Notes: generated by a model not told the origin, from the letters alone. Positions 49,691 to 61,379 are shown, counted from the stretch's first letter. The stretch: 64,000 bases of DNA from Mytilisepta virgata (GCA_028015205.1 CM051520.1:63372694-63436693); one strand, 5' to 3'. A program made the numbers and translations.

Positions 49691-50177
49691 AACATTGATG
49701 TTAAAATATATTTAGATAAAGTAATGAAAACTTTGGCGTTAAAATATATTTAGATAAATATAGATTCTCCTTCAGGTACGAGTGAGTTATGGAATTTCTC
49801 CTCCCGAAATAGTTAAATTTTCGATTTTCAGCACGCGAGCTATTGCGAGCGTGTTAAAATCTAAAATTTAATTATCGAGGGTGGAGAAATTCCTTAACTC
49901 ACGAGTAAATTGAAGGAGAATCTGTTTCTCCCATGATTTTTGACAAAAACCTCAAGAAAATGTCGTTATGTAGTTTGTTTACATAGATGTCATTTCGGGA
50001 CTTCTCTAGTTTATCGTTCCAATAACCGTAGAAAAAACGGCGGTAATTCCCATGTAGAAATTTAATCACCGGGAAGTGGTTAAAAATATTATGTATTTTT
50101 ACCCACCGATTAAACACGTCAAGAATAGGAGAAAGTAATATAAACATTTATGTTAAAAGATATTTAGACAAAGTAAT
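49691..50177. repeat. 35-bp direct repeats flanking a MITE region
   Basis: AACATTGATGTTAAAATATA, continuing TTTAGATAAAGTAAT (49691-49725), recurs with four differences at 50143-50177. A partial copy, GTTAAAATATATTTAGATAA, lies at 49738-49757 directly before the MITE at 49762. The repeats enclose about 450 bp. Confidence 0.7.
49762..49923. mobile_element. Fold-back MITE, about 162 bp
   Basis: AGATTCTCCTTCAGGTACGA, then GTGAGTTATGGAATTTCTCC, then TTAAATTTTCGATTTT, is matched by the reverse complement of the right arm ending GAAGGAGAATCT at 49923. The arms are about 68 bp and the loop region is CAGCACGCGAGCTATTGCGA followed by GCGTG. Confidence 0.85.
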
Positions 50178-52307
50178 TTTACCTATAGGTATCACCAATC
50201 CTCTCTCTCTTTTTCTGGCTCTTTTCATCCTTTTAAGAGGATCCGTTTTTATCTGGCAATAGGCGTTATATGATATCTGGAAATCTGAAGAAAAAATGTT
50301 CCGTTATTAATATATTATGTTCGTTATTAGCCCTAATGCTGATATCACAATATCGTTTAACTGTCCAAGATTTCTATAGCATTTCTTTGTACTTGATGGA
50401 TCCCCTTTCATTGGCACTTTCTTGTTTGTAAAAGGTGATTAATATCTTTTTTTCTCTGGTAGGCGTTGATTCCTTGTTTAAAAAAAATATTAGCACTATT
50501 GTTAAGTTGTTCACAAATATTAATATCGTGCCATTCTAAATTCTAAAAAATAGTGTCTTTAATCCACTTTGAAAGAACGCTATAAATGATATATTGTTCT
50601 TAAATTAATCATTTATTTCCGACAATTCAAGGTACAATTTAACAACAGAATGAATTCTAAGGTCTCACGAACGATATACATGCATATATAAATTTTTAGC
50701 CTAGGCTACGTTGTAAAACAAAAGATGATATAAAAAACAATTGACGGGAGATAGTTAGAACTTCTTCCGGGTACCTGTGTATGTTTACATCAATGAATAT
50801 TTACATGTATACTTAGTGAAGGAAAATGATTGTTTAGTGATTAATTTTTAATATATAACTGTATCTATATATCAGAGAAATTAATTGTGAAGCAATGAAG
50901 GTTTGGCTCGACCTTCATTCTGAATTGTTAACAGCTACAATTAGTGCAATAAAATTATTCTTGTTGTGTTAAAAAAAAAAAAAGAAAAAAGAAAACCAAA
51001 CAACAATCCAGAGTTGACGAGCAAATTCCAAAACTGACCAAAAGGGGTAATGCCAAAACCATCTAAGGACAGAGCTCTAAGGACAGAGCTATGCACGAGA
51101 GAGATACTCCTTAGTTTTCATAATTTTTACAATTTTGTAACAAAACGAATACGCTATATGTAATTAATAAATAATTAGATAAAATTACAGTATAAACATT
51201 ATTCACAACAACAAAAATTTAAATTATATTAAGACAATTTTTCTTTCTGAAATGTTAAAAATTGATTTTGTATAATCTTCTAAGCAGTAGTGATTGATGT
51301 TTGTGTACTAGTACCCAAGTGTTCATTTTAACGAGAATAAAGACATTTTTCACAAAAACAATATTTTCTTGAAATGAAATGAAATCAAGCCGCGAAGAAT
51401 GCATCAAGTTACTGCTTCGTCGCTTTGAAATTCTTTAGGGCTGGCAAAGAAAGGCAAGTATAAAATATTTGGCCAAGATAAATGATTTGATACAAGATGT
51501 GTGTATAAATTAAAAAAAAAAAAACATTACACATATTTGCGGAAACAAATGATCAACAGAGCTGCGAACCAAATCCACCATCTTGATCTAGAAAGGATGA
51601 AAAAGACAACGAATCGCATATGGTGCACGATTTTATTGAAATCATTTTCGACCGATTTATTTTTGAGGACCATGCTAAAGCAATATATATTATTTTGGTT
51701 TTTTTTCATCTTAATTTCAGAAATATACATGTTCAAGTTCATGTGCACTTTAGATGATTTAGGAAAAGTTTCTTTGCATTCATGTGTAGATACATCTATC
51801 AGCTACATGTACATGTGTACATGTAATTTATTTGAAAAGCATATTATTGGGATTTCAGCCTCTGCTGCTAGAATTCATTGTAGATATATATATTTTATGA
51901 ATTTACTTCATAGTAATATTTACCTCTCCTATGATTAAGGTGTTTTGGTGAAAACATGACAATTTCCAATTCAAAATATAAAATATATGTTCTTTGGTGA
52001 AAAATATGTATTTGTACAAACCTTCAAGTGAGAACAGGTTGATATGCGAGGTTTGTCGAGCCATACATTTACATGTATTTTCCGACAATGAAAATATATT
52101 GTTTTTATCTTGCAATAATACATTGTTATCTGTTATCGTGAAAATTATGAAAATTGCACATTTCCAGCTTGTTTTAATTAAAGAATGCGATTTCTGGCGG
52201 GGATTCCGGGGAGAACATGACGTCATAATCACTGTGAACCAGAACACAATACAAAATTTCCTTTCAAGTGTGGACAAGTGTACATGTACATTTGTACCAG
52301 GAGATTA
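49924..52307. other. AT-rich sequence, no gene seen
   Basis: Unrecognised apart from the direct repeat above. The 145- and 124-codon ORFs at 51501-51938 and 51903-52277 have no recognisable domain; the latter ends just before a fold-back element. Confidence 0.4.
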
Positions 52308-52483
52308 AAAGTTCTTACACGAGTTCAAAGAGAAGACTGGAAAATATTCAACGAGTTTTTAAAATTCACGACTTTCCCGAGTGGAATGCAGCAGAACGAG
52401 GGAAAAAAATTGAAAGAGGCTAAATTTTAAAAACAGGTGGAAGATTTTCCAGTTCTTCACTTTCGAACGTGTATGAGTACCTA
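52308..52483. mobile_element. Fold-back MITE, about 176 bp
   Basis: GTTCTTACACGAGTTCAAAG, then AGAAGACTGGAAAAT, then GTTTTTAAAATT, is matched by the reverse complement of the right arm (GTACTCATACACGTTCGAAA, then GTGAAGAACTGGAAAATC). The right arm ends near 52483. The loop is CCCGAGTGGAATGCAGCAGA followed by ACGAGGG, a small GC-rich hairpin. Confidence 0.8.
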
Positions 52484-53644
52484 TTGCTTCCGTAAATACT
52501 CGATTTTTAAGTTCCCCGTACCTAGGTAAAATCTATGAGCACAGTCGACGAAGTTAAAAAACGTTACGCCTGATTGGTAAAAGGGTATGTGCATTTGTGA
52601 GCGGCGTGATTTGATTGTCTAAAAGCAGTGGGAAGATGATAATATGCTACTAGACTAATATGGAAAACTATATTCGACACCCTTTATTTCGCTAGTAAAT
52701 AGGCTAGTTGCAGGGTAAAATACATATATAACACAATTCAAAATTGAAGTACGGGTATCTAATAAACATGGTAAGGAATCCGGGAAAAACTAAAAAAAGG
52801 TACAGTATTCTTTCTTCGAAAAAATGTCTTCAATTTTCATAAGTTTTCAGATGAAGTGAGATTGAAAAAAAATATTTATCCAGATGAAAAAACCTCAAAA
52901 CGGAATTAATTTAAAGAAACTATATACATGTTACACCGGATTTAAGAATAAAACAAAGTAAAAAAGAACCGCTTTATATTAATTTTCGGTTTAATTAATT
53001 ATTAACACAAAATACCAGCTCTTTTTTGTATTTTTTAGAATTCCGTTTCAGGCTTCTTGTCTTGTGAACATATGTCTGCATTAATTTCATTCTTATTTGA
53101 CTTTGCAAGATGAGACTCCGGAAATAATATCTTTACGCGGAAGTGACATTTAATACATTCTCAGGAAAATGTCACTGTCCTCCTAGTGTGACCACGTTAA
53201 ATTATCGTTAATTATTTTAAAAAAGATTCAGGTTTGCACGATTTTTAGTTATTCTTTTCTCGACATCTGAGTTTTCGCTTTTGATAACATATTCAACATT
53301 GCTTCTTGCTTTGAAAGGAATTCAATTACACAGAAATACAAGGAACACATATAAGCAAAAAATCTTTAAAAATTAGCGATATGAAAAGGCCTTGTCTATG
53401 ACCACTCGCAATTTTCCTAAGGTTATGTAGAAAGAATTTTTAAAAAGTCTTTAAAATGACTATTATAGACAGGTTTTTAGTGCAATTTTGATGTGACTAA
53501 CAAAACCATTATAGAATAATTGTACGTGTTGAATTTAATAACCAAATATAATCTAAAAATGAAAGATTATCAACACGCACAGCCGTTTTATTATCCCCTC
53601 GACCAACGGAGTTGGGGGAGTGGATATAGCGTTTGGTTCGTGCG
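52484..53644. other. AT-rich sequence, no gene seen
   Basis: No exon, repeat or RNA signal recognised. Confidence 0.4.
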
Positions 53645-53995
53645 TTAAGGTCCAGTTCTAAGACGCTGTATTTAAATTCGTACAGGTATAATATTTCACC
53701 AGTGGATGCATCTTGGGAAAAAACGAAGATCCGTATAAAAATTGGATCACCCTGAAATACATTTTATGCATGGATGATTGTGGTAAAGTTTTGCATTAAG
53801 GTCCAGTTCTAAGATACTGCAATCATATAGGTATTTCAACTGTGGGTGCATCTTGAAAAATAACAAAGGTGCGTATAAAATTTGGATAACCCAGACCTTC
53901 GTTTTATGCATAAGTGACTCTGGTTAAGTTTTGTGTTAAGGTCCAGTTCTAAGACACCGTCTGTCATATAAGTATTTTCACCAGTAGATTCGTCT
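53645..53995 (+). repeat. Three-copy tandem repeat, period about 140-151 bp
   Basis: TTAAGGTCCAGTTCTAAGA starts each unit at 53645, 53796 and 53936. Shared words inside units are GTATTTCACCAGTGGATGCA, TCTTG-AAAAAAC, CGTATAAAA-TTGGAT-ACCC and TTTTATGCAT. The third unit is cut short. Unit length is satellite-like, as in the cores of bivalve HINE elements. Confidence 0.85.
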
Positions 53996-54517
53996 GTTAT
54001 TATTACTCCATTTCCTTATAGAAATAACATCATCATTATATGATAAATATGTATAAAAACAACCAAATGTACACTCTTTTATATCAAGAGAAATATTATC
54101 TTATGTTTGTAAAATGTTTTAGCCTTATGTTCAAAACAAGTCAAAAAAAGGGAGAGTGGATTAGCTGTTGTTTATGACTGCTCCAACAACTTTTTTATTT
54201 ATACTTTATCGCTGTGTCATCTATGCGAGAATCAAGGATGTTGATAGATGGAGCGGGGACGGAGAACATGATGTTTAGTTAAAACTCCTATATTGACTTT
54301 CTTAGTTTGGTTGTGTCATGGTATGACCATCCTCAGAATTTCCCCTTATCATCTATGTGAATCACTGGCAATATCAATTGGCGCGGATTAAGCAAGATGT
54401 GTCTGAATGGCATAATATTTTGCAAGTCACCTAACGCCATGAAAAGAAAAGTTACTCGTGCGTTATTTACCCTTCATCGTGCGATTTGAAATATTAGCTG
54501 GCTTGAAAGTTTTTTTA

Positions 54518-54518
<1 letters not shown>

Positions 54519-54590
<72 letters not shown>

Positions 54591-54598
54591 TTTTTTTT
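54519..54598. repeat. (TA)n microsatellite joined to a long T run
   Basis: About 19 TA units (54519-54557) run directly into 29 T residues, then AA and a further 11 T. The ORFs on either strand here are low-complexity artefacts. Confidence 0.95.
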
Positions 54599-54599
54599 G

Positions 54600-57303
54600 G
54601 CGTAATAATGGTAATAAAAAGCATTCCTTCGGCAGGGTACAAGATCTTACAACATTATCTAATTTAGAAAATAAATATTTGAAAACAAAAGGTATAAGGT
54701 ATGTTCTTAATAACAAGTCTGTATGCGAGATATTGTTTAATAATTTCAGGAAGAGTTATGTTGTTTTCCTCCACGACAAATCTTTGCAAATGACTGGCTG
54801 TGGAAAAACGCTTTACAGTGGTCAGCAACGGCTAGATATAGCTAAGATTGTTGGAAACGTTATTTTATCTGAAAGCATTTTGACAGGCAGGCTTTCAACG
54901 ATATCTGTCTATGGGTCAAACCGGGCTTTCCATTAGACCATTTGATACATAGATGTACATGTGTTATTAAGCGTTTGCCAGTCGGGACTGAATGTGAACG
55001 TAAGTAAGTCGTTAGCTATACATGTTTGTATTTTGTACATGTACCCTCAGGGGAATTTATACCTGTCATGCTAAAATCCTAAAAACTATTAGTCACATTC
55101 TGATAATTAAAACTGAAATAAAATGAATAATAAATATTTGATTTCTTTACGTAATATTTCAAATCTACATTTTATCTGTTACAGTTTTCGGAAAGAGTTC
55201 CAATGGAAAATGTTCATCAAAATTTCGATTACCACGCTCGAGGTATAAATTTAATCAGTTTAAAGCTTAGTTTATTACAGTGGTTTTTTTTTCAAATACT
55301 AACGTTTAGTTATATTTTATAATGACTATGGCTTACCTTTTGACAGCGAAGAATTAAAATCTAAATCTGTGCAAACATAATTATTAGAAGTCAACTTCGA
55401 CTGCATAAAATAATCATCAAAGCCTTGCACTATAGCCCACATTAAAATTGCAAAGACTTTATCAACCATCTCCATTTGCAAAAATTAAACAATTTTGTAT
55501 GTTCTCCACAAAATCAATGGAAACGCTCCTTCGATCGAACTAGAATATACAAAAAAAAAGATGAACTCTTTTATTCTCCGGAGAGAGACACTCTACAAAC
55601 AAATAATAAACAGCGATGTCTGAAATTCTTCTATAACTGCAAATGTGTCGAAGTGCTTATGTCGGAATCGATATAGGAACGAAATATTAACGTAAAAGCA
55701 TTTTATAGCTATCTGTGTAGACTAGCAATCTTATAGTGATATGATAGCTACAAAAGCTCTTCTGACACATTATTCTCTGCTTAGGGACGGTCAATATTGG
55801 TTACAATTGCAGCTATATCTAATTATGATTCTCGTTTTGTATTTATTAGCTTCATTCCATTCCCGAAGTTTTATCAAATTAGATTTAACAGCCACACAGA
55901 AAATAATTTGCTCAAATTAGGAAAAATTACTACATGATATATGTTTATTACGGAATGGTTATACTAATGATTGTATCTGACGACGGCAAAATAAAAACGT
56001 CCACTTGGAATAACTCCAAGGATAAAAAGACAGTTTTATTAATGAAAACAAATGCTTTTCAGATACTCGGATCAGCAGATATTTTATATGATAACTACAA
56101 ATGTATCTTTAAGTGGATGAAACATGGTTTGTAGTTAAGCTTAATAATGTAAATCGAATAGTTTCCCTAAATGGGTGTTTGCTTTTGCATATTTTTATTT
56201 ATTTATTTATGTATTTTTTTATGTTTTCTGAAACGAATGGTACTCTAAAAAATACAATCTGCGCAAAGGTAACACAAAACAACTGACAAAGGACATGCAT
56301 AATACACAAATACATGTAAACGTGAGGGAGGTTTCAACTAGTTAAGCGAGAATTCACCTCGTTTCTTCCTTTTATATCACTGACAATGGAAGTGATCAAA
56401 GCACCAATGCCAGTATAGTTGGGATACTTAACTACAGTATAAAATATAAAAACATAGTGCCCATCTAAAAATTGTATGCAATAATTCTATTAATAAACTA
56501 GATTAAGGCAGTCGAAAACGACAGCTATCTTCGCACTCCCCACATAATGTATCTATTTGCACCCTTTTCACAATCATGCCTTAGAATATAAATGAAAATT
56601 AAAGAGGATTTGAGATCCCAAGCTTAAATTCCCAATTTTAGAACTTTGACCTCTGTTGGCCCCAAGTTTTGAAAACCGGTGTCGCGTACAAGATTTTCCC
56701 CCTACTCCCCCGGAAAATGTGTATATGCTGATTTTTTCCCCTGGAATTAAGGTAGGAAAAATGAGTATATACTAGATTTCCCCCCCTAACCCGAACCCAT
56801 ACTAGACTTTCCCCTTTAAACGTTCGGAATTATTTCCGTCATTGAATCTGCAACTTTAATTTAACGTTTCTGTTACAATGTCCTTCACGTGTTTGCAAAA
56901 AAGACAGTTAGGAAATGAAATGTCAAAAGTGTCATACCTGGTCTGGTTCCTAAAAAAATTGACAGTAAGTGGATCAAACAATTATGTTAGTGAAATTCTC
57001 TCCGCAAGAAAAATATAATGCCAGTTGATACAAAAACAGTACTCGTTTTGTTTACATTTGAAAACAGAAAAAGATATCAAGATTCACGACCTCAATGAAT
57101 TTAGAGTATATCCTGGTTGACATTCTATAGTTTCTCATCAATGAATTTGAAGAATTTCTGAAACAATACAAACCTCAAGAAATGTATATACCACACAAAT
57201 TCTTCTATATAGTTTACAGTGTTCTGCGCGCGCATGGCATTTCAGACATTGGTTATGTATTTGATCGTTTATAGACGAAGGTTCATCAGAAACTGAATAA
57301 AAA
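54600..57303. other. Mostly AT-rich sequence with a decayed repeat
   Basis: At 56590-56690 a segment, GAGGATTTGAGATCCCAAGC, then TTAAATTCCCAATTTTAGAA, then CTCTGTTGGCCCCAAGTTTT, recurs in the 61380-61720 region. At 56690-56830 TTTCCCC words repeat at irregular spacing. The 85-codon ORF at 54679-54936 is unrecognised. No transposon terminus was found upstream of the integrase ORF. Confidence 0.45.
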
Positions 57304-58278
57304 ATGGCACACAGGCAAATTTCTGAACAAAGTCACATTTTAAATTATCTCAGAAATAATATTTACCCGAGACAATGTTCAAAGGACGATAAGAGACAGC
57401 TAAGGTCCAAAAGTAAAAAGTATGTTTTGAAAAACAATAAGCTCTTCTTGTTAAACCATAAAGACGAATTGCGAGAAGTTCTCTCCGATGAAAATGATAT
57501 AAAATCAATACTTTCTGTGTTCCACGACGACAAATGTCATATGGGTATGGAAAAGACATACGCAGCTATATCATACATTTATCACTGGAATGGTATGCAT
57601 GAAACAATAAACGAGTATATTAACTCATGCAATCAATGTCAAAAAATGGACCGATTGAAAAATACAACTGACGAACTCCATCACATTTCACCGTGGTGTC
57701 ATATTGGGGTAGATTTGGTAAAGATGATCATATCAAAATCGGGTAATAACTACCCGAGGACTATGAAGGGCTACTTTACAAAATGGCCCAATGTTGTTTC
57801 CATATCCGAAAAATCCGATAGAGCAGTAGCATGTGCATTATATAATGTTTGCATGGTTATTGGGTTTCCCGCAGTTTACAGTTCAGATCAGGGGCGAGAA
57901 TTCGTAAATGAAGTCACTGCTTTTTTGACAGAAAAAACAAAAGCGACACACAGAATTTCAACAACTTACCACCCGCAAACAAATAGATTAGTTGAGCAAT
58001 TAAATAAAACCGTGCAATCGATGATATTAAAGACTTGTTCCGATGAACAGGATAACTTGGACGAAAACATAGATGAAATCTTGGTTTCTTACCGCACGAT
58101 GGTCCATAGTACAACGAAAAAAAAACCTTTCGAAATCATGTTCGGTAGGATTACGATGCCAGAAATGAGAGGCATTTCAGATGACGATTCGCATGCCGAA
58201 AACACTATCAGTAAATTAAAAGAAATAAGGAATGCAATTGAGAAAGGTGTCAAAGATCACAAGACAAGCAGAAATTAA
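57304..58278 (+). CDS. Gypsy/Ginger-type integrase (DDE), single ORF
   Basis: A 324-codon ORF starting at ATG. It has an N-terminal KRQLRSKSKKYVLKNNKLF segment as in KRBA2/Ginger-like integrases. An H2C2 zinc site follows (His74, His79, Cys109, Cys112), then a catalytic core with Asp137 in IGVDLV, Asp195 in YSSDQGREF and Glu231 in HPQTNRLVEQLNKT. The last two have the D(35)E spacing of retroviral-type integrases. The usual sequence around the GNNY...YFTKWP strand is altered, and LVERFN reads LVEQLN. There are no protease, reverse transcriptase or LTR sequences nearby. The coding sequence after this stop is decayed. It could be a Ginger-type DNA transposon relic, a gypsy fragment or a domesticated integrase; the first is favoured by the neighbouring OTU fragment. 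Confidence 0.85.
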   Translation: MAHRQISEQSHILNYLRNNIYPRQCSKDDKRQLRSKSKKYVLKNNKLFLLNHKDELREVLSDENDIKSILSVFHDDKCHMGMEKTYAAISYIYHWNGMHETINEYINSCNQCQKMDRLKNTTDELHHISPWCHIGVDLVKMIISKSGNNYPRTMKGYFTKWPNVVSISEKSDRAVACALYNVCMVIGFPAVYSSDQGREFVNEVTAFLTEKTKATHRISTTYHPQTNRLVEQLNKTVQSMILKTCSDEQDNLDENIDEILVSYRTMVHSTTKKKPFEIMFGRITMPEMRGISDDDSHAENTISKLKEIRNAIEKGVKDHKTSRN

Positions 58279-58500
58279 GATTTCACAAGCGCCAATGGAT
58301 TGAAATAAGCAAAACTGGAATAAAAAGAGGCGACTAGGTCTTACTATTTAACTCCCGAAAAGCAAACAGGAAAGGGTCAAAATTGGAAAAAAACCTTGAT
58401 CAAGGGCTTTCGTGCCTGTTCATTATAAATGGTAACAAAAAGTAATGGAAGAAATACTATTAGGCTTAAAGATAAAAAAAGGTCACACAAAAAGAAAGAT
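58279..58500 (+). pseudogene. Decayed integrase C-terminal region
   Basis: In a frame different from the integrase ORF, VLLFNSRKANRKGSKLEK (about 58340-58392) resembles the small barrel-like C-terminal segment of KRBA2-type integrases ('LVLL-NS-K-NRKG-KLE'). A stop lies just before it, and more stops and shifts follow. It shows that the 324-codon ORF once continued further. Confidence 0.6.
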
Positions 58501-58536
58501 CGTCAACGGACTTAACAAAAAAAAAACCTAATTAAA

Positions 58537-58695
58537 ATGAAAAGTGTCGGAAATTGCTTTTTCAGGGCAATATCCTACGAAGTTACAGGCTGCCAAGCAA
58601 ATTACACCACCATTAGAGATTTCGTCAACAAAATCGAAAACTTCTTTGGAAGTACTGATGCATTTTTGACATTTCCCCATATCCGTCCCTTTTAG
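58537..58695 (+). pseudogene. Truncated OTU-type cysteine protease fragment
   Basis: A short frame beginning ATG reads MKSVGNCFFRAISYEVTG, then CQANYTTIRDFVNKIENFF. It matches the catalytic-Cys block of OTU proteases (GNC-FRA-S---TG ... H--IR). The His-containing C-terminal half is missing: the frame runs into the pearl/HINE-like repeat at 58690 and stops. From memory, OTU domains occur in some Ginger1 transposons and KRBA2-like proteins, consistent with the integrase just upstream. Confidence 0.7.
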
Positions 58696-60022
58696 CTCAG
58701 ATGGCTAAAGTCAGGGTGAGCTTTTTCCATCATTTTACGTCCGTCGTCCATCCGTTAACTTTTCACATTTCAATCTTCATCTCCAAAACCCCATGTCCAA
58801 TTGAAACTAAACTTGGTGGGAATGTTCATTGGATAGTCCTCTACAAAGTGTATGTTTTTTGTTCTGATCCAAAATTCAACATGGCTGTCAGGACCATTTA
58901 TGCACTCTGATTGACTTAAATCTAAAAATTCTTCTCTAAAAATACAAAAGCAATTGAATTGTAATGCAGAAATGATCCTTACATAGTCCTCTACAAAGTA
59001 TGTTTTTTGTGCCGATCTAACATCCAAGCTGGCCACCATCACGGAACACATTTAACATAGGATCCTATGGGAAATACATACAAACATCTTGTCGAAAACA
59101 GTTTGACAGATGGAAGCAATATTATGCCTGAATGATCAGATAATGGTCCTTAACAAAACTATTTTTTTTGGTGTCGATCAAATTCAAATACATAATTCAA
59201 AAACATGGTTGCAGGGCCATTTGTGTACTTAGATTGCCTGAAATTTTAAAAATCTTCTATGAAACTACAAAAGCAATTGAATCGTTACATTGCAGGAATG
59301 ATCATTACATTGTCCTCTACCAAGTTTATGTGTTTCATGAAACTACAGAGTCAAACTTGCCAGAAATGGTCCTCTGTCCTCTTTCATAATTGTGTCCGAT
59401 GACCAAGAATGCCTACGACGATGGCCCCCATAAACGCACTTAGTTAAACATAGGGCCCTATGAGAAAACTCATTTTAATCTTCTTGTCTGAAACAACTGA
59501 GCCAATTTGGATAAACCTTGGCAAATAGTAATAATCCTTAGATTTTCCTCTTTCGGAATCTGTCCGATGAATAGGACAGTCAATCAAAATGGCCGAACTT
59601 AGTTCAACATAGGTCCCTATAGAAAAATTCATTTCAAAATCTTATCTGAGACCACTTGGCCAATTGGGACCAGACTTGGCAGCAATGGTCCCGTTTCATA
59701 ATTGTGTCCGCTGACCTGACCTGTCAATCAAGGTGGCCACCAAAGCTGAACTTAGTTCAACATTGGAAAATTTAATTTGCAGATCATCATACCTTAAACT
59801 TGGTCATTTGGAACCAACCTAATGTCAGCAATGGTCCTCTTTCAGAATTGTGTTTGATAACCTTACATGTCAACTAAGATGGCCAAAACACCCTAACTTT
59901 GTTTAACATTATACCTATGTGAAAACCAGACAAGATAAATTTTCAGACCTGTTGAAGGTGGACAGGTTGAATCTAGGTGAGTTAAAACTAGAGGCTCTTG
60001 CTTTGACAGCCTCTAGTTTACT
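58690..60022 (+). mobile_element. Pearl/HINE-like element with tandem cores and terminal hairpin
   Basis: The 5' end TTTTAGCTCAGATGG is matched in inverse by TAGGTGAGTTAAAA at 59974-59987, a subterminal inverted repeat. After a GTCCGTCGTCC tract come diverged core units of about 155-180 bp with the words 'CCAATTGGGACCAGACTTGG', 'CAGCAATGGTCC', 'TTTCAGAATTGTGT', 'GTCAATCAAGGTGGCCACCA' and 'CTTAGTTCAACATAGG'. TCCTCTACAAAGT near 58833 and 58988 shows the step. The 3' end is a perfect 12-bp stem, AAACTAGAGGCT and AGCCTCTAGTTT (59985-60019), containing CTAG followed by T. Subterminal inverted repeats, tandem cores and a 3' hairpin fit Helentron-type non-autonomous elements. Confidence 0.75.
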
Positions 60023-60785
60023 AAGTAGTTCATATTAAACTTTAAGAGACTCGACGCCGCCACCGGAATCACTATCACTATGTCTCGCCTTCCGCGGCAT
60101 CCGTAGCAGGTGAGACAAAAATAGTACATAAGGTTTAGCTCTAAAAAAGTCTCACTTTATCAAGGTCGTCTGAAAAGTCCTTGTGGACGTTCACAGCTTA
60201 TTGGTGTGTCTTTTTCTTGTAAAATTTTCAGTTAACTACATGTATATGATGAATTGCCATTGTGATGTGACCATGGATTGGTTAATATTCTTTTTGGGCT
60301 ATTCAGACTTCCCTGCTTGAAGTGGGTTCAACATTTTGAAGAAACCGTGGTGACCTCTGAATGTACTATAATTTCTGTAGTTCCTTTTGGTGATATGCTG
60401 GTGCATTTGTGACTTTTTCTCATATCCGTTTCTTTTCTATTGAAATTCGTGTACGATCAAGGTGTTTTACTCTACTGTCGGGAGAGAAATATGATCTGAA
60501 CGGAAATGGGGAATGTGTCAAAGAAACAACCTCCCAAACGAAGTGAAAAGTAACTCGAAGTCATGAGTCTTTAATGAATGGCGAGGATCCATCCCACCCT
60601 ATGGATAGGCGCAGAAATTATGGCGAAGATATCATTTGTGGAATCCCCCTATACATCCCCTATATATCTAGCCAAAGTGAATTAATAATTACAAAGTGAG
60701 AAATAATTCAAAATATCCGATTCCTATGTTTGAACCAGGAGTAATTGGTATATTAAACCCAGGTCTCTTTGATACTGATAGAATT
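60023..60785. other. Sequence between two pearl/HINE-like arrays
   Basis: At 60090-60120 GTCTCGCCTTCC...GTAGCAGGTGAGAC can form an imperfect hairpin. At 60507-60532 is a reversed copy of the TCGGGTTGTTGTCTCTTTGA dispersed repeat. No gene was seen. Confidence 0.5.
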
Positions 60786-61350
60786 TTAGCTCACCTGCCC
60801 GAAATCCAGTGTAAGGTATTGCTATCTTTTGGTGTCCGTCGTCTGTTAACTTTTCACCTTTTTTTATCTTCCTCCTGAGAACCACTGAACCAGCTGAAGT
60901 CAAAGTTTATATTGAAACCCTATGGGAAATGATATTGTCGTCTTCTTTTTGAGAAACACTGAACAGAATTTGGCCACTTTTGGGTCGATTCGTCAAAAAA
61001 AACATGGCCGCCATGTTCAATTGAAGTTTCTGATTGGCCGATTTCGAAAATTTTCTGAAGAACCAAAGCAGGGTTGAAGACAAACTTGGTAGATATATCT
61101 TAATGCAGGTGCTTAACGAGTGTTGTTACTCTAGTACCAAACAGAAATTCAAAATGGCCGCCAGCCATGCATGGTCAAAGTTTACATCGAAACCCAACGG
61201 AAAATGGCATTTTTTTGTCTTCTGTTTGAGAACTACTTATCAGAATTTGAACAAACTTTTTAGATGTATATCCTTTGAGGGCATTCATAAGTGTTGTTAC
61301 TTGCTGATTTCAAAATGGCCGAATTAGTCCGAGGTCGAAGTGCGGGGGTA
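60786..61350 (+). mobile_element. Second pearl/HINE-like array, related family
   Basis: It starts TTTTAGCTCACCTGCCCGAA, an intact form of the 5' end seen at 58690, and continues with GGTGTCCGTCGTCTGTTAAC. Repeated words follow: 'TCAAAGTTTA-AT-GAAACCC', 'TTTTTGTCTTCTGTTTGAGAAC', 'CAGAATTTG', 'AGTGTTGTTACT' and 'TTCAAAATGGCCG' (two or three copies each over about 250-300 bp). The 3' hairpin end was not found. Confidence 0.7.
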
Positions 61351-61379
61351 ATCATCACTATACCTATTGAAAAATGAAT

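Noticed and set aside
51903..52277. 124-codon minus ORF with a signal-peptide-like start, tested as the missing first receptor exon
   Set aside because: No donor in the required phase after a mature N-terminus and no receptor-like sequence.
54458..54716. ORFs across the TA/T tract
   Set aside because: Low-complexity artefacts (Ile-Tyr and Phe/Lys runs).
57350..58114. Minus-strand ORFs opposite the integrase
   Set aside because: Shadows of the integrase coding frame.
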